NCBI RefSeq assembly: GCF_003443895.1
Contig: NZ_QQOA01000018.1
Location: 62,001 to 126,000, forward strand
DNA: 64,000 nt
Source of the DNA: Paraburkholderia phosphatilytica
Lineage (GTDB): Bacteria > Pseudomonadota > Gammaproteobacteria > Burkholderiales > Burkholderiaceae
Direction: 5' to 3'
The notes under the pieces were generated by a model that had not been told where the DNA came from, did no database searches, and worked only from the letters and a program-made list of their open reading frames with translations. A program made the translations under genes and the position numbers. Shown here piece after piece: positions 8,103 through 16,779 of the stretch. Within the stretch, counting starts at the first letter, position 1. Each line of letters begins with the position of its first letter.

Positions 8103-8831
8103 CAACTCCGCCGCGCCCATGCGTCGCGCGATCACGCCCGCGCGCTGCGCGAGATACGCGGAGCCGCGATGTTCGTCGAAGTACTTCGGACGCGGCAGCA
8201 TCACCGCGAGCCGCGCGGACTGCCAAGCAGTCAGCTTCGATGCCGACGTGCGGTAGTAGTAATGCGCGGCGGCATCCGCGCCGTACACGCCGTTACCCCA
8301 CTCGACGGAGTTCAGGTAGATCTCGTAGATCCGCTCCTTGTCCATCAGCGTCTCGAGCATCCACGTGATGATCAGCTCCTGCCCCTTGCGGATGTAGCTC
8401 TTTTCGCGCGACAGAAACAGGTTGCGCGCGAGCTGCTGCGTGATCGTGGAGCCGCCCGCGACGATCTTGCCGCGCGCCTTGTTTTTCTCCCACGCCTGCA
8501 GGATCGCGTCGGTTTCGTAGCCGTTGTTGTTGACGAAGTTCGCGTCTTCGGACGCGATGATCGCGCGCTTCAGGTTGCGCGAAATCTGGTCGTACGGCAC
8601 CCACGTGTGCTGGATCGACAGATCGGGCCGGTCCTGCGAAAGGCGCCATGCATCGGAGCGCATGAAGGCCGTCGATTGCGGATTGACGAAGTTCCAGACC
8701 GCGATCTGCGCGAAGTAGAAAACCTGCGTCGCGATCCATGCGACCGCGAGCACGCACGCGACGTAGAACGCCCAGCGGATCATGCCGGGCCGCGCGCGAT
8801 GCCGATTGATGCTGACCGGCGTCATCGGCAT
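8094..8831 (-). CDS. mtgA: Monofunctional biosynthetic peptidoglycan transglycosylase MtgA
   Basis: GT51 glycosyltransferase that polymerises lipid II into glycan strands at the inner membrane. The 245-residue product has one N-terminal membrane anchor (about 16-38), then the family motifs: catalytic Glu in ASEDANF, GGSTITQQLARNLFLS, RKGQE and the EIYLNSVEWGNGVYGADAAAHYYY segment. There is no transpeptidase domain. The start at 8831 (MPMTPVSINRH) was chosen over the upstream extension because that extension runs back into aroE. An ATG two codons later is equally possible. aroE ends 46 bp upstream on the same strand. Confidence 0.93.
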   Translation of the reverse strand: MPMTPVSINRHRARPGMIRWAFYVACVLAVAWIATQVFYFAQIAVWNFVNPQSTAFMRSDAWRLSQDRPDLSIQHTWVPYDQISRNLKRAIIASEDANFVNNNGYETDAILQAWEKNKARGKIVAGGSTITQQLARNLFLSREKSYIRKGQELIITWMLETLMDKERIYEIYLNSVEWGNGVYGADAAAHYYYRTSASKLTAWQSARLAVMLPRPKYFDEHRGSAYLAQRAGVIARRMGAAELPQ

Positions 8832-8877
8832 CGGCTGGCTCGCGTCGCGGGGTTCGCGTGGGCGCTCATTGGTTCGA

Positions 8878-9756
8878 TCAAGCCGCGCTGAGCATCGGAC
8901 GCAGTTCGGCGAGCACCGGCGCGGTGTCGGGCCGCACGCCACGCCATACGTGAAACGACTCGGCGGCCTGTTCGACGAGCATGCCGAGGCCGTCCGCGGT
9001 ACGCGCGCCGAGCGTTGCCGCGTGCCGCATGAACACGGTGGGCTGCGCGCTGTACATCATGTCATACGCGAGCGAACCCGAGCCGAACGCGCGGTCGTCG
9101 CACTCGGGCAGCGCGCCGGCGAGGCTCCCCGCCGTCGCGTTGACAATCACGTCGTACTGCTGCAATTCGATATCGCGCGCGCTGCCGCCCATCAGCTGGC
9201 ATTGCGCCTCGTTCGCCGCCGAAGCGAAGCGCGCCACCAGTTCCTCCGCTTTCGACGACGTGCGGTTCACGATGGTCAGCGTATGCGGGCTGCGCTCGAG
9301 CATCGGCAGCACGACGCCGCGCGCCGCGCCGCCCGCGCCGAGCAGGAGAATGCGCGCGCCCGACAGCAGCACGCCGAGGTTCTTCTCGATGTCGCGCACC
9401 AGGCCTACGCCATCCGTGTTGTCGCCATAGATGCCGTCCGCGTCGAAGCGCAGCGTGTTCACCGCACCCGCGGCGGACGCGCGCGGCGACAGCATCGTTG
9501 CGAAGCGATGCGCCTCGATCTTGAACGGCACCGTCACGTTGAGCCCGCGCCCGCCACCGTCGATGAATTCCCGCACGGTCGCAACGAAACTGTCCACCGG
9601 TGCGAGGATGCGGTCGTATTCGATCGGCTCGCCGGTCTGTTCCGCGAAGCGCGCGTGAATGAACGGCGAACGGCTGTGCGCGATCGGATTGCCGACCACC
9701 GCGTAACGGTCACGCGGATCGCGCGGCGAGTTCTCTGCGACGGGAGATGCGTTCAC
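8878..9756 (-). CDS. aroE: Shikimate dehydrogenase (NADP+)
   Basis: Reduces 3-dehydroshikimate to shikimate in the chorismate pathway, cytoplasmic. The 292-residue protein has the substrate motif NPIAHSRSPFIH near 23-34, catalytic Lys79 in NVTVPFKI, Asp115 in DNTDG and the nucleotide loop GAGGAARG near 140-147. About 14 extra residues precede the usual core start. Its start overlaps the stop of the RNB-exonuclease gene by 4 bp. The preceding gene order (rnb - aroE - mtgA) suggests one transcript. Confidence 0.95.
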   Translation of the reverse strand: MNASPVAENSPRDPRDRYAVVGNPIAHSRSPFIHARFAEQTGEPIEYDRILAPVDSFVATVREFIDGGGRGLNVTVPFKIEAHRFATMLSPRASAAGAVNTLRFDADGIYGDNTDGVGLVRDIEKNLGVLLSGARILLLGAGGAARGVVLPMLERSPHTLTIVNRTSSKAEELVARFASAANEAQCQLMGGSARDIELQQYDVIVNATAGSLAGALPECDDRAFGSGSLAYDMMYSAQPTVFMRHAATLGARTADGLGMLVEQAAESFHVWRGVRPDTAPVLAELRPMLSAA

Positions 9757-11870
9757 TGGCCAGGCTCCGTGACGGGGTCGTTGGTTGCGCCGTCGCCGGC
9801 AGAGGATTCATTGCCAGTGCCCGTGCCGTCGCCGGAAGCGGTGGACGATTCGTCTTCCGCCTGCGCTTCGGCTTCGCTTTCAGCAGACTCGTCCGCGGCT
9901 TCAAGCAGCTCTTCGTCGGCCTCGTCGGCCTCGTCGGCTTCATCCGCTTCCGCGCCCGCGCTCACCACCGGCGCATCGAGCACGCGCAGCGGCCGCACCG
10001 ATGCCTCGATGGTCAGCTCGTCGACGCCCATCACTTCGAGCACGATCCGCGTGCCGCGCGCGTGCACGCCGAGCGCGGGCACGTGCAGCAGCAGCGGCAC
10101 TTCCTCGAGGCGCACGAGCTCGCCCTTCACCACCGACGCGATCACTTCGCCGCGCTTTTCCTGCATGAGCCAGCGCAGACACCAGAAGTACTCCATACGG
10201 CGCTGGTGATCGGCATAGGCGGTGTAGGTTTCGTCGAAACCCTGCACGACCGAGTACAGGTCCGCATCTTTCGGCTTGAACGGCGCGGCGAGCTTCGCGG
10301 TCACGCCATGCTGCACGCACGCGATCAGCTGCCACTGGTTGACGAGGTCGACGTAGCGGCGCAGCGGCGACGTGCTCCACGCGTACTGCGCGACGCCGAG
10401 GCCTTCGTGCGGCGCGGCGCTCGTCTGCATGCGCGTGCGCTTCGGGCCGGTCGGCGTACCGAACGCGCGCTGCGACCGGTAGATGCCCGGCACGCCGTGA
10501 TCGTGCAGGAACGCGCCCCACGACGAGTTCGCGAGAATCGCCAGCTCCGCGACGATCAGATCGAGCGGCGAGCCGCGGCGGCGCGGCGTGATCGTCACGT
10601 GCTCGCCTTCCACGTAGAAGTTGAAGTCCGTATTGCGCTGCACTTCGCGCTTCAGGCCATAGCCGGCGCGCGCCTGCTGGCGCTTCTCGAACAGCGCCTG
10701 TGCGAACGGCCACAGCACCGCGATGTCGTCCTTGTGCGGATACTCGCCGGTGCCCGCGGCGAGCGCGTCTTCGGTCACCACTTCGTCGAGCGTGTTGTGG
10801 CGCAGATTGCTCTTCACGTAGACGAGCTCGGCGCGCGTCTCGGTCGCGACGATGTCCTGCGTCTCGCGGTTCACGATGATGTAGAGCGACAGCGCCGGAC
10901 GCAGCCCGCCTTCCTTCAGCGTGAATACGTCCACCACGTCGTCGGGCAGCATCGTGATCTTGTCGCCCGGCATGTAGACCGTGGACAGACGCGCGCGCGC
11001 GATCGCATCGACCGCGTCGCCGCGCTGGATGCCGAGCGCCGGCGCCGCGATGTGCACGCCGATCCGCACGCGGCCATCGGACAGATGCTCGACGGAGAAC
11101 GCGTCGTCGATTTCAGTGGTGGTGATGTCGTCGATCGAGAACGCTTCGACGTCGGCCTGCGGCAGATCTTCCGGCAGCGGGCCCGTCGTGACGGCCGGAA
11201 AACCGGTACCGTGCGGGAAGTATTCGGACAGGAAGCGCGCCTCGTGCAGCGCGCGCGCCGACGGCACGCCGCCAACGTCGAGCATCAGACGCGCCATCGA
11301 AATGCCCTTCGCGGCGGCGGCGGCTTCGAGCGCCTTGTATTCGATGCCGTTCTTGTCCGGCTTCGTCAAAAGACCCAGCGACTTGCCGGCGAACGCGTCC
11401 GGCAGGCGACCCGCCTTCAGTTCGTCTTCGTAGCCGGCCTGCACCAGCGCCTGCTGGCGTTTGCGTTCGAGCGACGCGAGCGCCATCTTCAGTTGCTCTT
11501 CCGGCGCGCGCTGATATTGCCCGCGGCCCTTGCGGCGGAAATACACGGGCGAGCCATGCATGCGCAGCACGAGCGCCGCGCGCTCGACCGGGCCGAAGGT
11601 CTCGCCGAAATACTCGGCGCCGAGCGTCGCGAACGGAAATTCGTCTTCCGGCGCGCACTCCCACAGAAAGTCGAGATCGATCTCCTGCGCGGCCGCGTCG
11701 GCCTGCTGCATCAGCTCGCCGGCGGCGGGCTTGTCGAACTCGATCAGCACGTCTTTCGAGCGCACCTTCGCGCGCCGGCCGCCCGGCAGTTCGACCTGGA
11801 ATGCATCGCCCTGGCGCGACAGCACGCTGCCCGCCTTGAAACTACCCGATTCCTCAAAGAAAACGTTCAC
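9753..11870 (-). CDS. RNB-domain 3'-5' exoribonuclease (RNase II family)
   Basis: Probable processive hydrolytic exoribonuclease, 705 residues. The catalytic RNB core is seen as FSIDDITTTEIDDAFSVE, with the closely spaced metal-binding aspartates, and later as RAFGTPTGPKRTRMQTS and WSTSPLRRYVDLVNQWQL. An S1-like OB region follows toward the C-terminus. The N-terminal cold-shock domains are not obvious. The last 65 residues are a very acidic, low-complexity tail beginning with ADE triplets. RNase R is usually longer (about 800), so this is nearer RNase II. The gene overlaps aroE by 4 bp. Confidence 0.9.
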   Translation of the reverse strand: MNVFFEESGSFKAGSVLSRQGDAFQVELPGGRRAKVRSKDVLIEFDKPAAGELMQQADAAAQEIDLDFLWECAPEDEFPFATLGAEYFGETFGPVERAALVLRMHGSPVYFRRKGRGQYQRAPEEQLKMALASLERKRQQALVQAGYEDELKAGRLPDAFAGKSLGLLTKPDKNGIEYKALEAAAAAKGISMARLMLDVGGVPSARALHEARFLSEYFPHGTGFPAVTTGPLPEDLPQADVEAFSIDDITTTEIDDAFSVEHLSDGRVRIGVHIAAPALGIQRGDAVDAIARARLSTVYMPGDKITMLPDDVVDVFTLKEGGLRPALSLYIIVNRETQDIVATETRAELVYVKSNLRHNTLDEVVTEDALAAGTGEYPHKDDIAVLWPFAQALFEKRQQARAGYGLKREVQRNTDFNFYVEGEHVTITPRRRGSPLDLIVAELAILANSSWGAFLHDHGVPGIYRSQRAFGTPTGPKRTRMQTSAAPHEGLGVAQYAWSTSPLRRYVDLVNQWQLIACVQHGVTAKLAAPFKPKDADLYSVVQGFDETYTAYADHQRRMEYFWCLRWLMQEKRGEVIASVVKGELVRLEEVPLLLHVPALGVHARGTRIVLEVMGVDELTIEASVRPLRVLDAPVVSAGAEADEADEADEADEELLEAADESAESEAEAQAEDESSTASGDGTGTGNESSAGDGATNDPVTEPGQ
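9912..9947. repeat. 9-bp coding tandem repeats in the RNB exonuclease tail
   Basis: Four units of YTCGTCGGC (the last is diverged to TTCATCCGC) encode the Ala-Asp-Glu repeats at the start of the acidic tail. The nine-base period keeps the frame if copies are gained or lost. Confidence 0.75.
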
Positions 11871-11989
11871 TGCGTACTCTCTTTCGCTTCGACCGGTTGC
11901 GCTGCGCTTCTACAGGCAACCAATGATGAATGTTCGTGGCGGCGCCGTACGGCGCCATCCGCTGACGGACGATGCGTGGTCAGCAAGCT

Positions 11990-12598
11990 TTACGCCGCAT
12001 CTCGCGGAGCCGGCGCGTGGCCGGGCGCGTGAGTGTCGCAGAACGCGAGCACCTCGTCGACGTACTGCGGGAATTCGCTGATCGCGTGATCGCTGCCTTC
12101 GATCAGCTTCGTGTTTGCGCCGGGGTAATGCGCGAGCATCTCGCGGTAATCGAGCACCTCGTCCCCGGTCGCGGCAATCAGATAATAGCGTTCGGGTCGC
12201 GTGACTGCCGGAACCGCCAGCGCGCGCAGTTCGTCCAGATGCCGCGGCTCGACGACGATGCTGCCGCCGCCATGCCACAGCGGCTGCTCGCCGAGATAGT
12301 GGCTCAGGTCGCGCTGCGGCACGACGGCCGGATTCAGCAGCACCGCGGGCCAGCCGTGCTTTTCCGCGAGATGCGTGGCGAAGTAGCCGCCGAGCGAGCT
12401 GCCGACCACGACTAAACGATCGCCCACGCCCGCTTGTTCCACGAGCCGTTCGGCCAGCGCCACGGTTTCCAGCGGCGACACCGGCAGCATCGGGCAGCAC
12501 CATTCGTCGCTGCGGCCGAGTTCCACGAGCCGCGCGGCGAAGACGCGCGCCTTGAACGACTGCGGCGACGAGCGAAAACCGTGCAGATAGAGGATCAC
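11990..12598 (-). CDS. YqiA/YcfP-type alpha/beta hydrolase (esterase)
   Basis: Small serine hydrolase of the YqiA family, 202 residues. It opens with MILYLHGFRSSPQS, has the nucleophile elbow GSSLGGYFA near residues 67-75, an Asp in TGDEVLDYREM and a His in GSDHAISEF. The order and spacing fit the Ser-Asp-His triad. Physiological substrate is unknown; family members hydrolyse short acyl esters. The GTG start at 12598 overlaps the mpl stop by 4 bp (GTGA), indicating coupling to a peptidoglycan-recycling gene, though a functional link is not established. Confidence 0.88.
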   Translation of the reverse strand: MILYLHGFRSSPQSFKARVFAARLVELGRSDEWCCPMLPVSPLETVALAERLVEQAGVGDRLVVVGSSLGGYFATHLAEKHGWPAVLLNPAVVPQRDLSHYLGEQPLWHGGGSIVVEPRHLDELRALAVPAVTRPERYYLIAATGDEVLDYREMLAHYPGANTKLIEGSDHAISEFPQYVDEVLAFCDTHAPGHAPAPRDAA

Positions 12599-14001
12599 GC
12601 GTCGCTCCGCGACGGCTCGGTACGCGCCGCCAGCGCGTCGAGCAGCTTCTGGTGCACGCCGCCGAAGCCGCCGTTGCTCATCACCAGCACCTGATCGCCG
12701 GGGCGCGTGGCGGCCGTGACGGCTTTGACGAGCGCGTCGAGGTTGTCGAACGCCTGCGCTTTCGCGCCGAGCGGTTCGAGCGCTTCGGCGAGATTCCAGC
12801 CGAGCGCGTCCTTGCCCGACGGCGCGCCATAGCCGAACACGAGATCGGCGTCCGCCAGGCTCAGCGGCAACTGCGCTTTCATCGTGCCGAGCTTCATCGT
12901 GTTCGAGCGCGGCTCGAGCACCGCGAGAATGCGCGTGTGCTCGCGGCCAACTCGAGTTCTGAGCCCTGCGACCGTCGTCTCGATCGCGGTGGGATGGTGC
13001 GCGAAGTCGTCGTACACCGTCACGCCGTCGACGCTGCCGCGCACTTCCATCCGCCGCTTCACGTTGCGAAAGCCCGCGAGCGACTGCGCGGCCTGCGCCG
13101 GCGGCACGCCGATATGACGCGCGGCGGCGATCGCGGCGATCGCGTTCATCCGGTTGTGCTCGCCCTGCACCTGCCAGTCGACCACGCCCGCGCGCTGGCC
13201 GCCGTGATAAACGGCAAAGCGCTGATCGATCGGCACGCCGTCTTCGGCAGGCAGCGCTTCCCAGCCGCCTTCCACGCCGAAGCGCTCCACTTCGCTCCAG
13301 CAGCCGCGTGCGAGCACGCGGTCGAGCGAGGCCTCGCGGCCGTTGGACAACACGCGGCCGACACGCGGCACGGTGCGAACGAGGTGGTGAAACTGCGTTT
13401 CGATCGCGGCGAGATCGGCGAAGATGTCGGCGTGATCGAATTCGAGGTTGTTGAGGATCGCGGTGCGCGGCCGGTAGTGGACGAACTTCGAGCGCTTGTC
13501 GAAGAACGCGGTGTCGTACTCGTCGGCTTCGATCACGAAGAAGCTCGAATCGGTGAGCCGTGCCGACACGCCGAAGTTGAGCGGCACGCCGCCGATCAGA
13601 AAGCCCGGGTTCATGCCGGCATCTTCCAGCAACCACGCGAGCATCGACGTGGTGGTGGTCTTGCCGTGCGTGCCCGCGACCGCGAGCACCCATTTGTCCG
13701 ACAGCACGTGCTCGCCGAGCCACTGCGGACCCGATGTGTACGGCAACCCGCGATCGAGGATCGCTTCCATCAGCGGATTGCCGCGCGTCACCACGTTGCC
13801 GATCACGAACAGGTCCGGCTTCAGGTCGACCTGCTCTTCTCCATAGCCTTCGATCAGCTTGATGCCCTGTGCCTCGAGCTGCGTGCTCATCGGCGGATAG
13901 ACCCCGGCGTCGCAGCCGGTGACCGTGTGCCCCGCGCTGCGCGCGAGCACCGCAAGACCGCCCATGAACGTACCGCAGATACCGAGGATGTGGATGTGCA
14001 T
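12595..14001 (-). CDS. mpl: UDP-N-acetylmuramate:L-Ala-gamma-D-Glu-meso-DAP ligase
   Basis: Recycling ligase that attaches salvaged murein tripeptide to UDP-MurNAc in the cytoplasm. The 468-residue protein begins MHIHILGICGTFMGGLA, the Mpl signature that separates it from MurC, and has the ATP loop AGTHGKTTTT at 109-118. Mur-ligase central and C-terminal motifs follow (EADEYDTAFFDKRSKF, NNLEFDHADIF, YDDFAHHPTAI). Start at 14001 chosen because conservation begins there; upstream in-frame residues are not conserved-looking. AmpD at 29.9 kb supplies the same recycling pathway. Confidence 0.96.
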   Translation of the reverse strand: MHIHILGICGTFMGGLAVLARSAGHTVTGCDAGVYPPMSTQLEAQGIKLIEGYGEEQVDLKPDLFVIGNVVTRGNPLMEAILDRGLPYTSGPQWLGEHVLSDKWVLAVAGTHGKTTTTSMLAWLLEDAGMNPGFLIGGVPLNFGVSARLTDSSFFVIEADEYDTAFFDKRSKFVHYRPRTAILNNLEFDHADIFADLAAIETQFHHLVRTVPRVGRVLSNGREASLDRVLARGCWSEVERFGVEGGWEALPAEDGVPIDQRFAVYHGGQRAGVVDWQVQGEHNRMNAIAAIAAARHIGVPPAQAAQSLAGFRNVKRRMEVRGSVDGVTVYDDFAHHPTAIETTVAGLRTRVGREHTRILAVLEPRSNTMKLGTMKAQLPLSLADADLVFGYGAPSGKDALGWNLAEALEPLGAKAQAFDNLDALVKAVTAATRPGDQVLVMSNGGFGGVHQKLLDALAARTEPSRSDA

Positions 14002-14248
14002 AAGCCTGTCGCGCCGCGCGGGCGAAGTGATGCGTGAGTAAGCGGGGTGGGCGGTGCGCCGGCAGGCTCGAACTGCGTCGGAGCCGGCTGCCAAAGGTCG
14101 CTATTGTACCCGACCGACCGCCCCGGACAGGCCGTCGGCGGACGCTTCGCGGCATCCCGGAACGGCCCCCGAAAGCACGGCGCGGTGCGGCCGGACGGCC
14201 CCGCCCCCAGTGAAAAGGAGCGTTTGCAATCTCTAGTATGATGGGCGG

Positions 14249-14911
14249 ATGGTTCGCAAATCACATTTCGACCCGCAGCGGGTGCGCGAGGAAATCGCGA
14301 TCGCGGCCGCGCGGATGATCGCCGAAGACGGCCTCGACTATTCGACGGCCAAGCGCAAGGCTGCGCGGCAGATCGTCGGCGAGACGCGCGTGGCGGGCGA
14401 ATGGCTGCCGGATAACGACCAGATCGAGGAAGAAATCCGCGAGTACCAGTCGATCTTCCAGGGCGACAGCCAGCCTGCCGTGCTGCGCCGCCTGCGCGAA
14501 ATCGCGCTCGACTGGATGCAGCGGCTCGCGCCGTTCAACCCGTATCTGACGGGCGCGGTGCTGGGCGGCACGGCAGGCGAACATTCCGACGTGCATCTGC
14601 AAACCTTTTGCGACAACCCGAAGGAAGTCGTGATCTACCTGCTGAACGCGAACGTCCAGTACGACGTGTCCGAGACCCGTCACTTCGCGGGCCGCGGCTA
14701 CGTCGAAACGCTCAGCTTCCTGCATCGCCCGGTGGCGAGCGCCGCGGATGCCGATCTGATCGACTCGGTCGGCATTCACATCGCGCTCTACGACACCGAC
14801 GATCTGCGCGGCGCCGTGCGCGTCGACGCGCGCGGCCGCCAGGCGCGCGCGAACGCGCAGACCGTGCAGGCGCTCCTCGACGGCAGCGGCAACGCCGCCC
14901 CGACCAACTGA
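14249..14911 (+). CDS. Conserved protein of unknown function with nucleotidyltransferase-like motif
   Basis: 220 residues, no signal peptide or membrane segment. The N-terminal third is helical and charged (FDPQRVREEIAIAAARMIAEDG). Around 102-120 the stretch GAVLGGTAGEHSDVHLQTF resembles the GG...hDhD motif of pol-beta-fold nucleotidyltransferases, but the second acidic position is His116. A further candidate acidic residue is in VGIHIALYD. Related proteins are, from memory, often misannotated as alanine ligases; I see no ligase motif. It is divergent from mpl across a 247-bp gap and lies 8 bp before the thioredoxin gene. Function unknown. Confidence 0.8.
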   Translation: MVRKSHFDPQRVREEIAIAAARMIAEDGLDYSTAKRKAARQIVGETRVAGEWLPDNDQIEEEIREYQSIFQGDSQPAVLRRLREIALDWMQRLAPFNPYLTGAVLGGTAGEHSDVHLQTFCDNPKEVVIYLLNANVQYDVSETRHFAGRGYVETLSFLHRPVASAADADLIDSVGIHIALYDTDDLRGAVRVDARGRQARANAQTVQALLDGSGNAAPTN

Positions 14912-14919
14912 GTTTCATC

Positions 14920-15468
14920 ATGAAGACAACCCGACTCTTTGCGCTCGTCGCCGTGGCCATCGTCGCCACCGCCGGCGGCGTGATCGCCAGCCAGTGGTCG
15001 CATGGCGACCCGAGCGAAATCGCGCACGCCGCGACCGCGCCGCATGGAGCGGCGGTCGATCACCTGTGGGCCGCCGCCGTCACCAACGCGGACGGCAAGC
15101 CACAATCGCTTTCCTCGTACAAAGGACACGTGGTCGTGGTCAACTTCTGGGCGTCCTGGTGCGGACCGTGCGTAGAAGAAATGCCCGAGCTGTCGGCACT
15201 GCAACGCGAGTATGCGAAGAAAGGAGTCCAGTTCGTCGGACTTGGCGTCGACTCCACCCAGAACGTGAAAACCTTCCTGCAGAAAGTGAAGGTCGACTAC
15301 CCGGTGTACGTGGCGGGCTTTGGCGGCGCGGATCTTGCGCGCGAGTTCGGCAACAACGCCGGCGCGCTGCCGTTCACCGTCGTGATCGACGCGAAAGGTC
15401 AGATTCGCTCGACAAAATTAGGTCAGATCAAGCCGGACGAGCTCAAACAGACGCTCGATTCACTCTGA
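14920..15468 (+). CDS. TlpA-family thiol:disulfide oxidoreductase
   Basis: Membrane-anchored or periplasmic thioredoxin-fold protein, 182 residues. A hydrophobic segment at residues 6-25 acts as signal or anchor. The redox motif WASWCGPCVEEMPEL lies near 75-89, and the cis-Pro segment GALPFTVVID near 148-157. Proteins of this type keep periplasmic cysteines reduced, for instance during cytochrome c maturation; the partner here is not evident. It starts 8 bp after the preceding gene, so the two are likely cotranscribed. Confidence 0.92.
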   Translation: MKTTRLFALVAVAIVATAGGVIASQWSHGDPSEIAHAATAPHGAAVDHLWAAAVTNADGKPQSLSSYKGHVVVVNFWASWCGPCVEEMPELSALQREYAKKGVQFVGLGVDSTQNVKTFLQKVKVDYPVYVAGFGGADLAREFGNNAGALPFTVVIDAKGQIRSTKLGQIKPDELKQTLDSL

Positions 15469-15480
15469 AACCAGAGTTTT
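15462..15480 (+). terminator. Possible short intrinsic terminator after the TlpA-type gene
   Basis: ACTCTG and CAGAGT form a 6-bp stem with a 4-nt loop, followed by TTTT. The left arm contains the TGA stop of the thioredoxin gene (15466-15468). The stem is short, so termination may be weak. Confidence 0.4.
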
Positions 15481-15661
15481 GCCTGCCGGCTTTTAGCACC
15501 ACATCCGCGCCATAACTGGCAGATTGACTGAAATTATGCGAAGATGCGCGCCCACCGCCTTCCCAAGCACCGGTTCGCGCGGCGGTTTTGGCCGGCGAAA
15601 CTAGACAAGTTTCTCTAATCGGCGCTAAAGTGCGCCCAACTTTACGGAAACAGAAGCGACC

Positions 15662-16117
15662 ATGGCAAAACTGCTGGTTCTGCACGGCCCCAACCTCAAT
15701 CTTCTCGGCACCCGGGAACCCGAGGTGTATGGCCGTGTGACGCTCCCGCAGATCGACCAGGCGCTCGCCGACCGTGCAGCCGACAGCGGCGTCGAACTGG
15801 CCACCTTCCAGAGCAATCACGAAGGCGCGCTGGTCGACCGCATCCAGGCGGCGCGGTCGGAAAACGTCGATTTCATCCTGATCAATCCCGCGGCGTACAC
15901 GCATACCAGCGTGGCGATCCGGGACGCACTGGCGGGTGTCGGCATCCCGTTCGTCGAGATCCATCTCTCGAACGTGCATCGTCGTGAACCGTTCCGGCAT
16001 CACTCGTATTTCTCCGACCAGGCCGAAGGCGTCATCTGCGGCCTCGGCTGGAAGGGCTATCTGTACGCGCTCGAATATGCGCTCGACCGGCTGCCGGCAC
16101 GCGCCGCGGCCGGCTGA
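15662..16117 (+). CDS. aroQ: 3-dehydroquinate dehydratase, type II
   Basis: Converts 3-dehydroquinate to 3-dehydroshikimate, the step before AroE. The 151-residue protein is typical of the dodecameric type II class: LHGPNLNLLGTREPEVYG with the active-site Tyr near 24, SNHEGALVDRI, the NPAAYTHTSVAIRDAL region, and EIHLSNVHRREPFRHHSYFS carrying the catalytic His. A 193-bp gap precedes it and accB follows after 73 bp, the common aroQ-accB-accC order. Confidence 0.96.
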   Translation: MAKLLVLHGPNLNLLGTREPEVYGRVTLPQIDQALADRAADSGVELATFQSNHEGALVDRIQAARSENVDFILINPAAYTHTSVAIRDALAGVGIPFVEIHLSNVHRREPFRHHSYFSDQAEGVICGLGWKGYLYALEYALDRLPARAAAG

Positions 16118-16190
16118 CTCCGACACACCAATACAGCGCCGGTCGTGATCGCTTGCACCGGCACTTCACGCATTGAAAAGGGGAAGCCCA

Positions 16191-16661
16191 ATGGATCTTC
16201 GTAAGCTCAAAACTCTGATCGACCTCGTTTCCGAGTCCGGCATTTCGGAACTCGAAGTCACCGAGGGTGAAGGCAAGGTCCGCATCGTCAAGAACGCGGC
16301 GCCCGTCTACGTGCAGCCGCCGGCTGCCGCATACGGCGCGCCGCTCCCCGTCGCCGCGCCCGCGCCGCTCGCCGGACACGAAGCGCCGGCAGCCGCTGCC
16401 GCCGCACCGGCCGCAGCCGCGCCGCAGGGTCACGTGGTGACGTCGCCGATGGTGGGCACGTTCTACCGCTCGCCGTCGCCGGGCGCGGATCCGTTCGTGC
16501 AGGTCGGCGACAGCGTGAAGGACGGGCAGACGCTGTGCATCATCGAAGCGATGAAGCTGCTCAACGAAATCGAGTCGGACGCGACCGGTGTGGTCAAGGA
16601 AATCCTGGTCGAGAACGGTCAGGCGGTCGAATACGGCCAGCCGCTCTTCGTGGTCGGCTGA
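16191..16661 (+). CDS. accB: Biotin carboxyl carrier protein of acetyl-CoA carboxylase
   Basis: Carries the biotin that shuttles carboxyl groups in the first step of fatty-acid synthesis. The 156-residue protein has a short N-terminal domain (MDLRKLKTLIDLVSESG), an Ala/Pro-rich linker of about 40 residues (40-80) and the biotinyl domain with EAMKLLNEI, Lys122 being the modified residue. Start at 16191 follows AAAAGGGGAAG. accC follows after 118 bp, and both act in one complex with carboxyltransferase subunits encoded elsewhere. Confidence 0.97.
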   Translation: MDLRKLKTLIDLVSESGISELEVTEGEGKVRIVKNAAPVYVQPPAAAYGAPLPVAAPAPLAGHEAPAAAAAAPAAAAPQGHVVTSPMVGTFYRSPSPGADPFVQVGDSVKDGQTLCIIEAMKLLNEIESDATGVVKEILVENGQAVEYGQPLFVVG

Positions 16662-16779
16662 TCGGCAGCGCGCGACGCCCCTGAAGCGCACGCCCTCCGC
16701 TGCGTGCGCCACCGATCCTCCGCGGTTGCCGCCCGACCCGCTCGAAGCGCGGCACCCCTTGATGAGTTGAAAACTCGCC

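Noticed and set aside
9747..12032. 761-codon plus-strand ORF opposite the RNB exonuclease
   Set aside because: Antisense to a gene with clear catalytic motifs; no recognisable domain.
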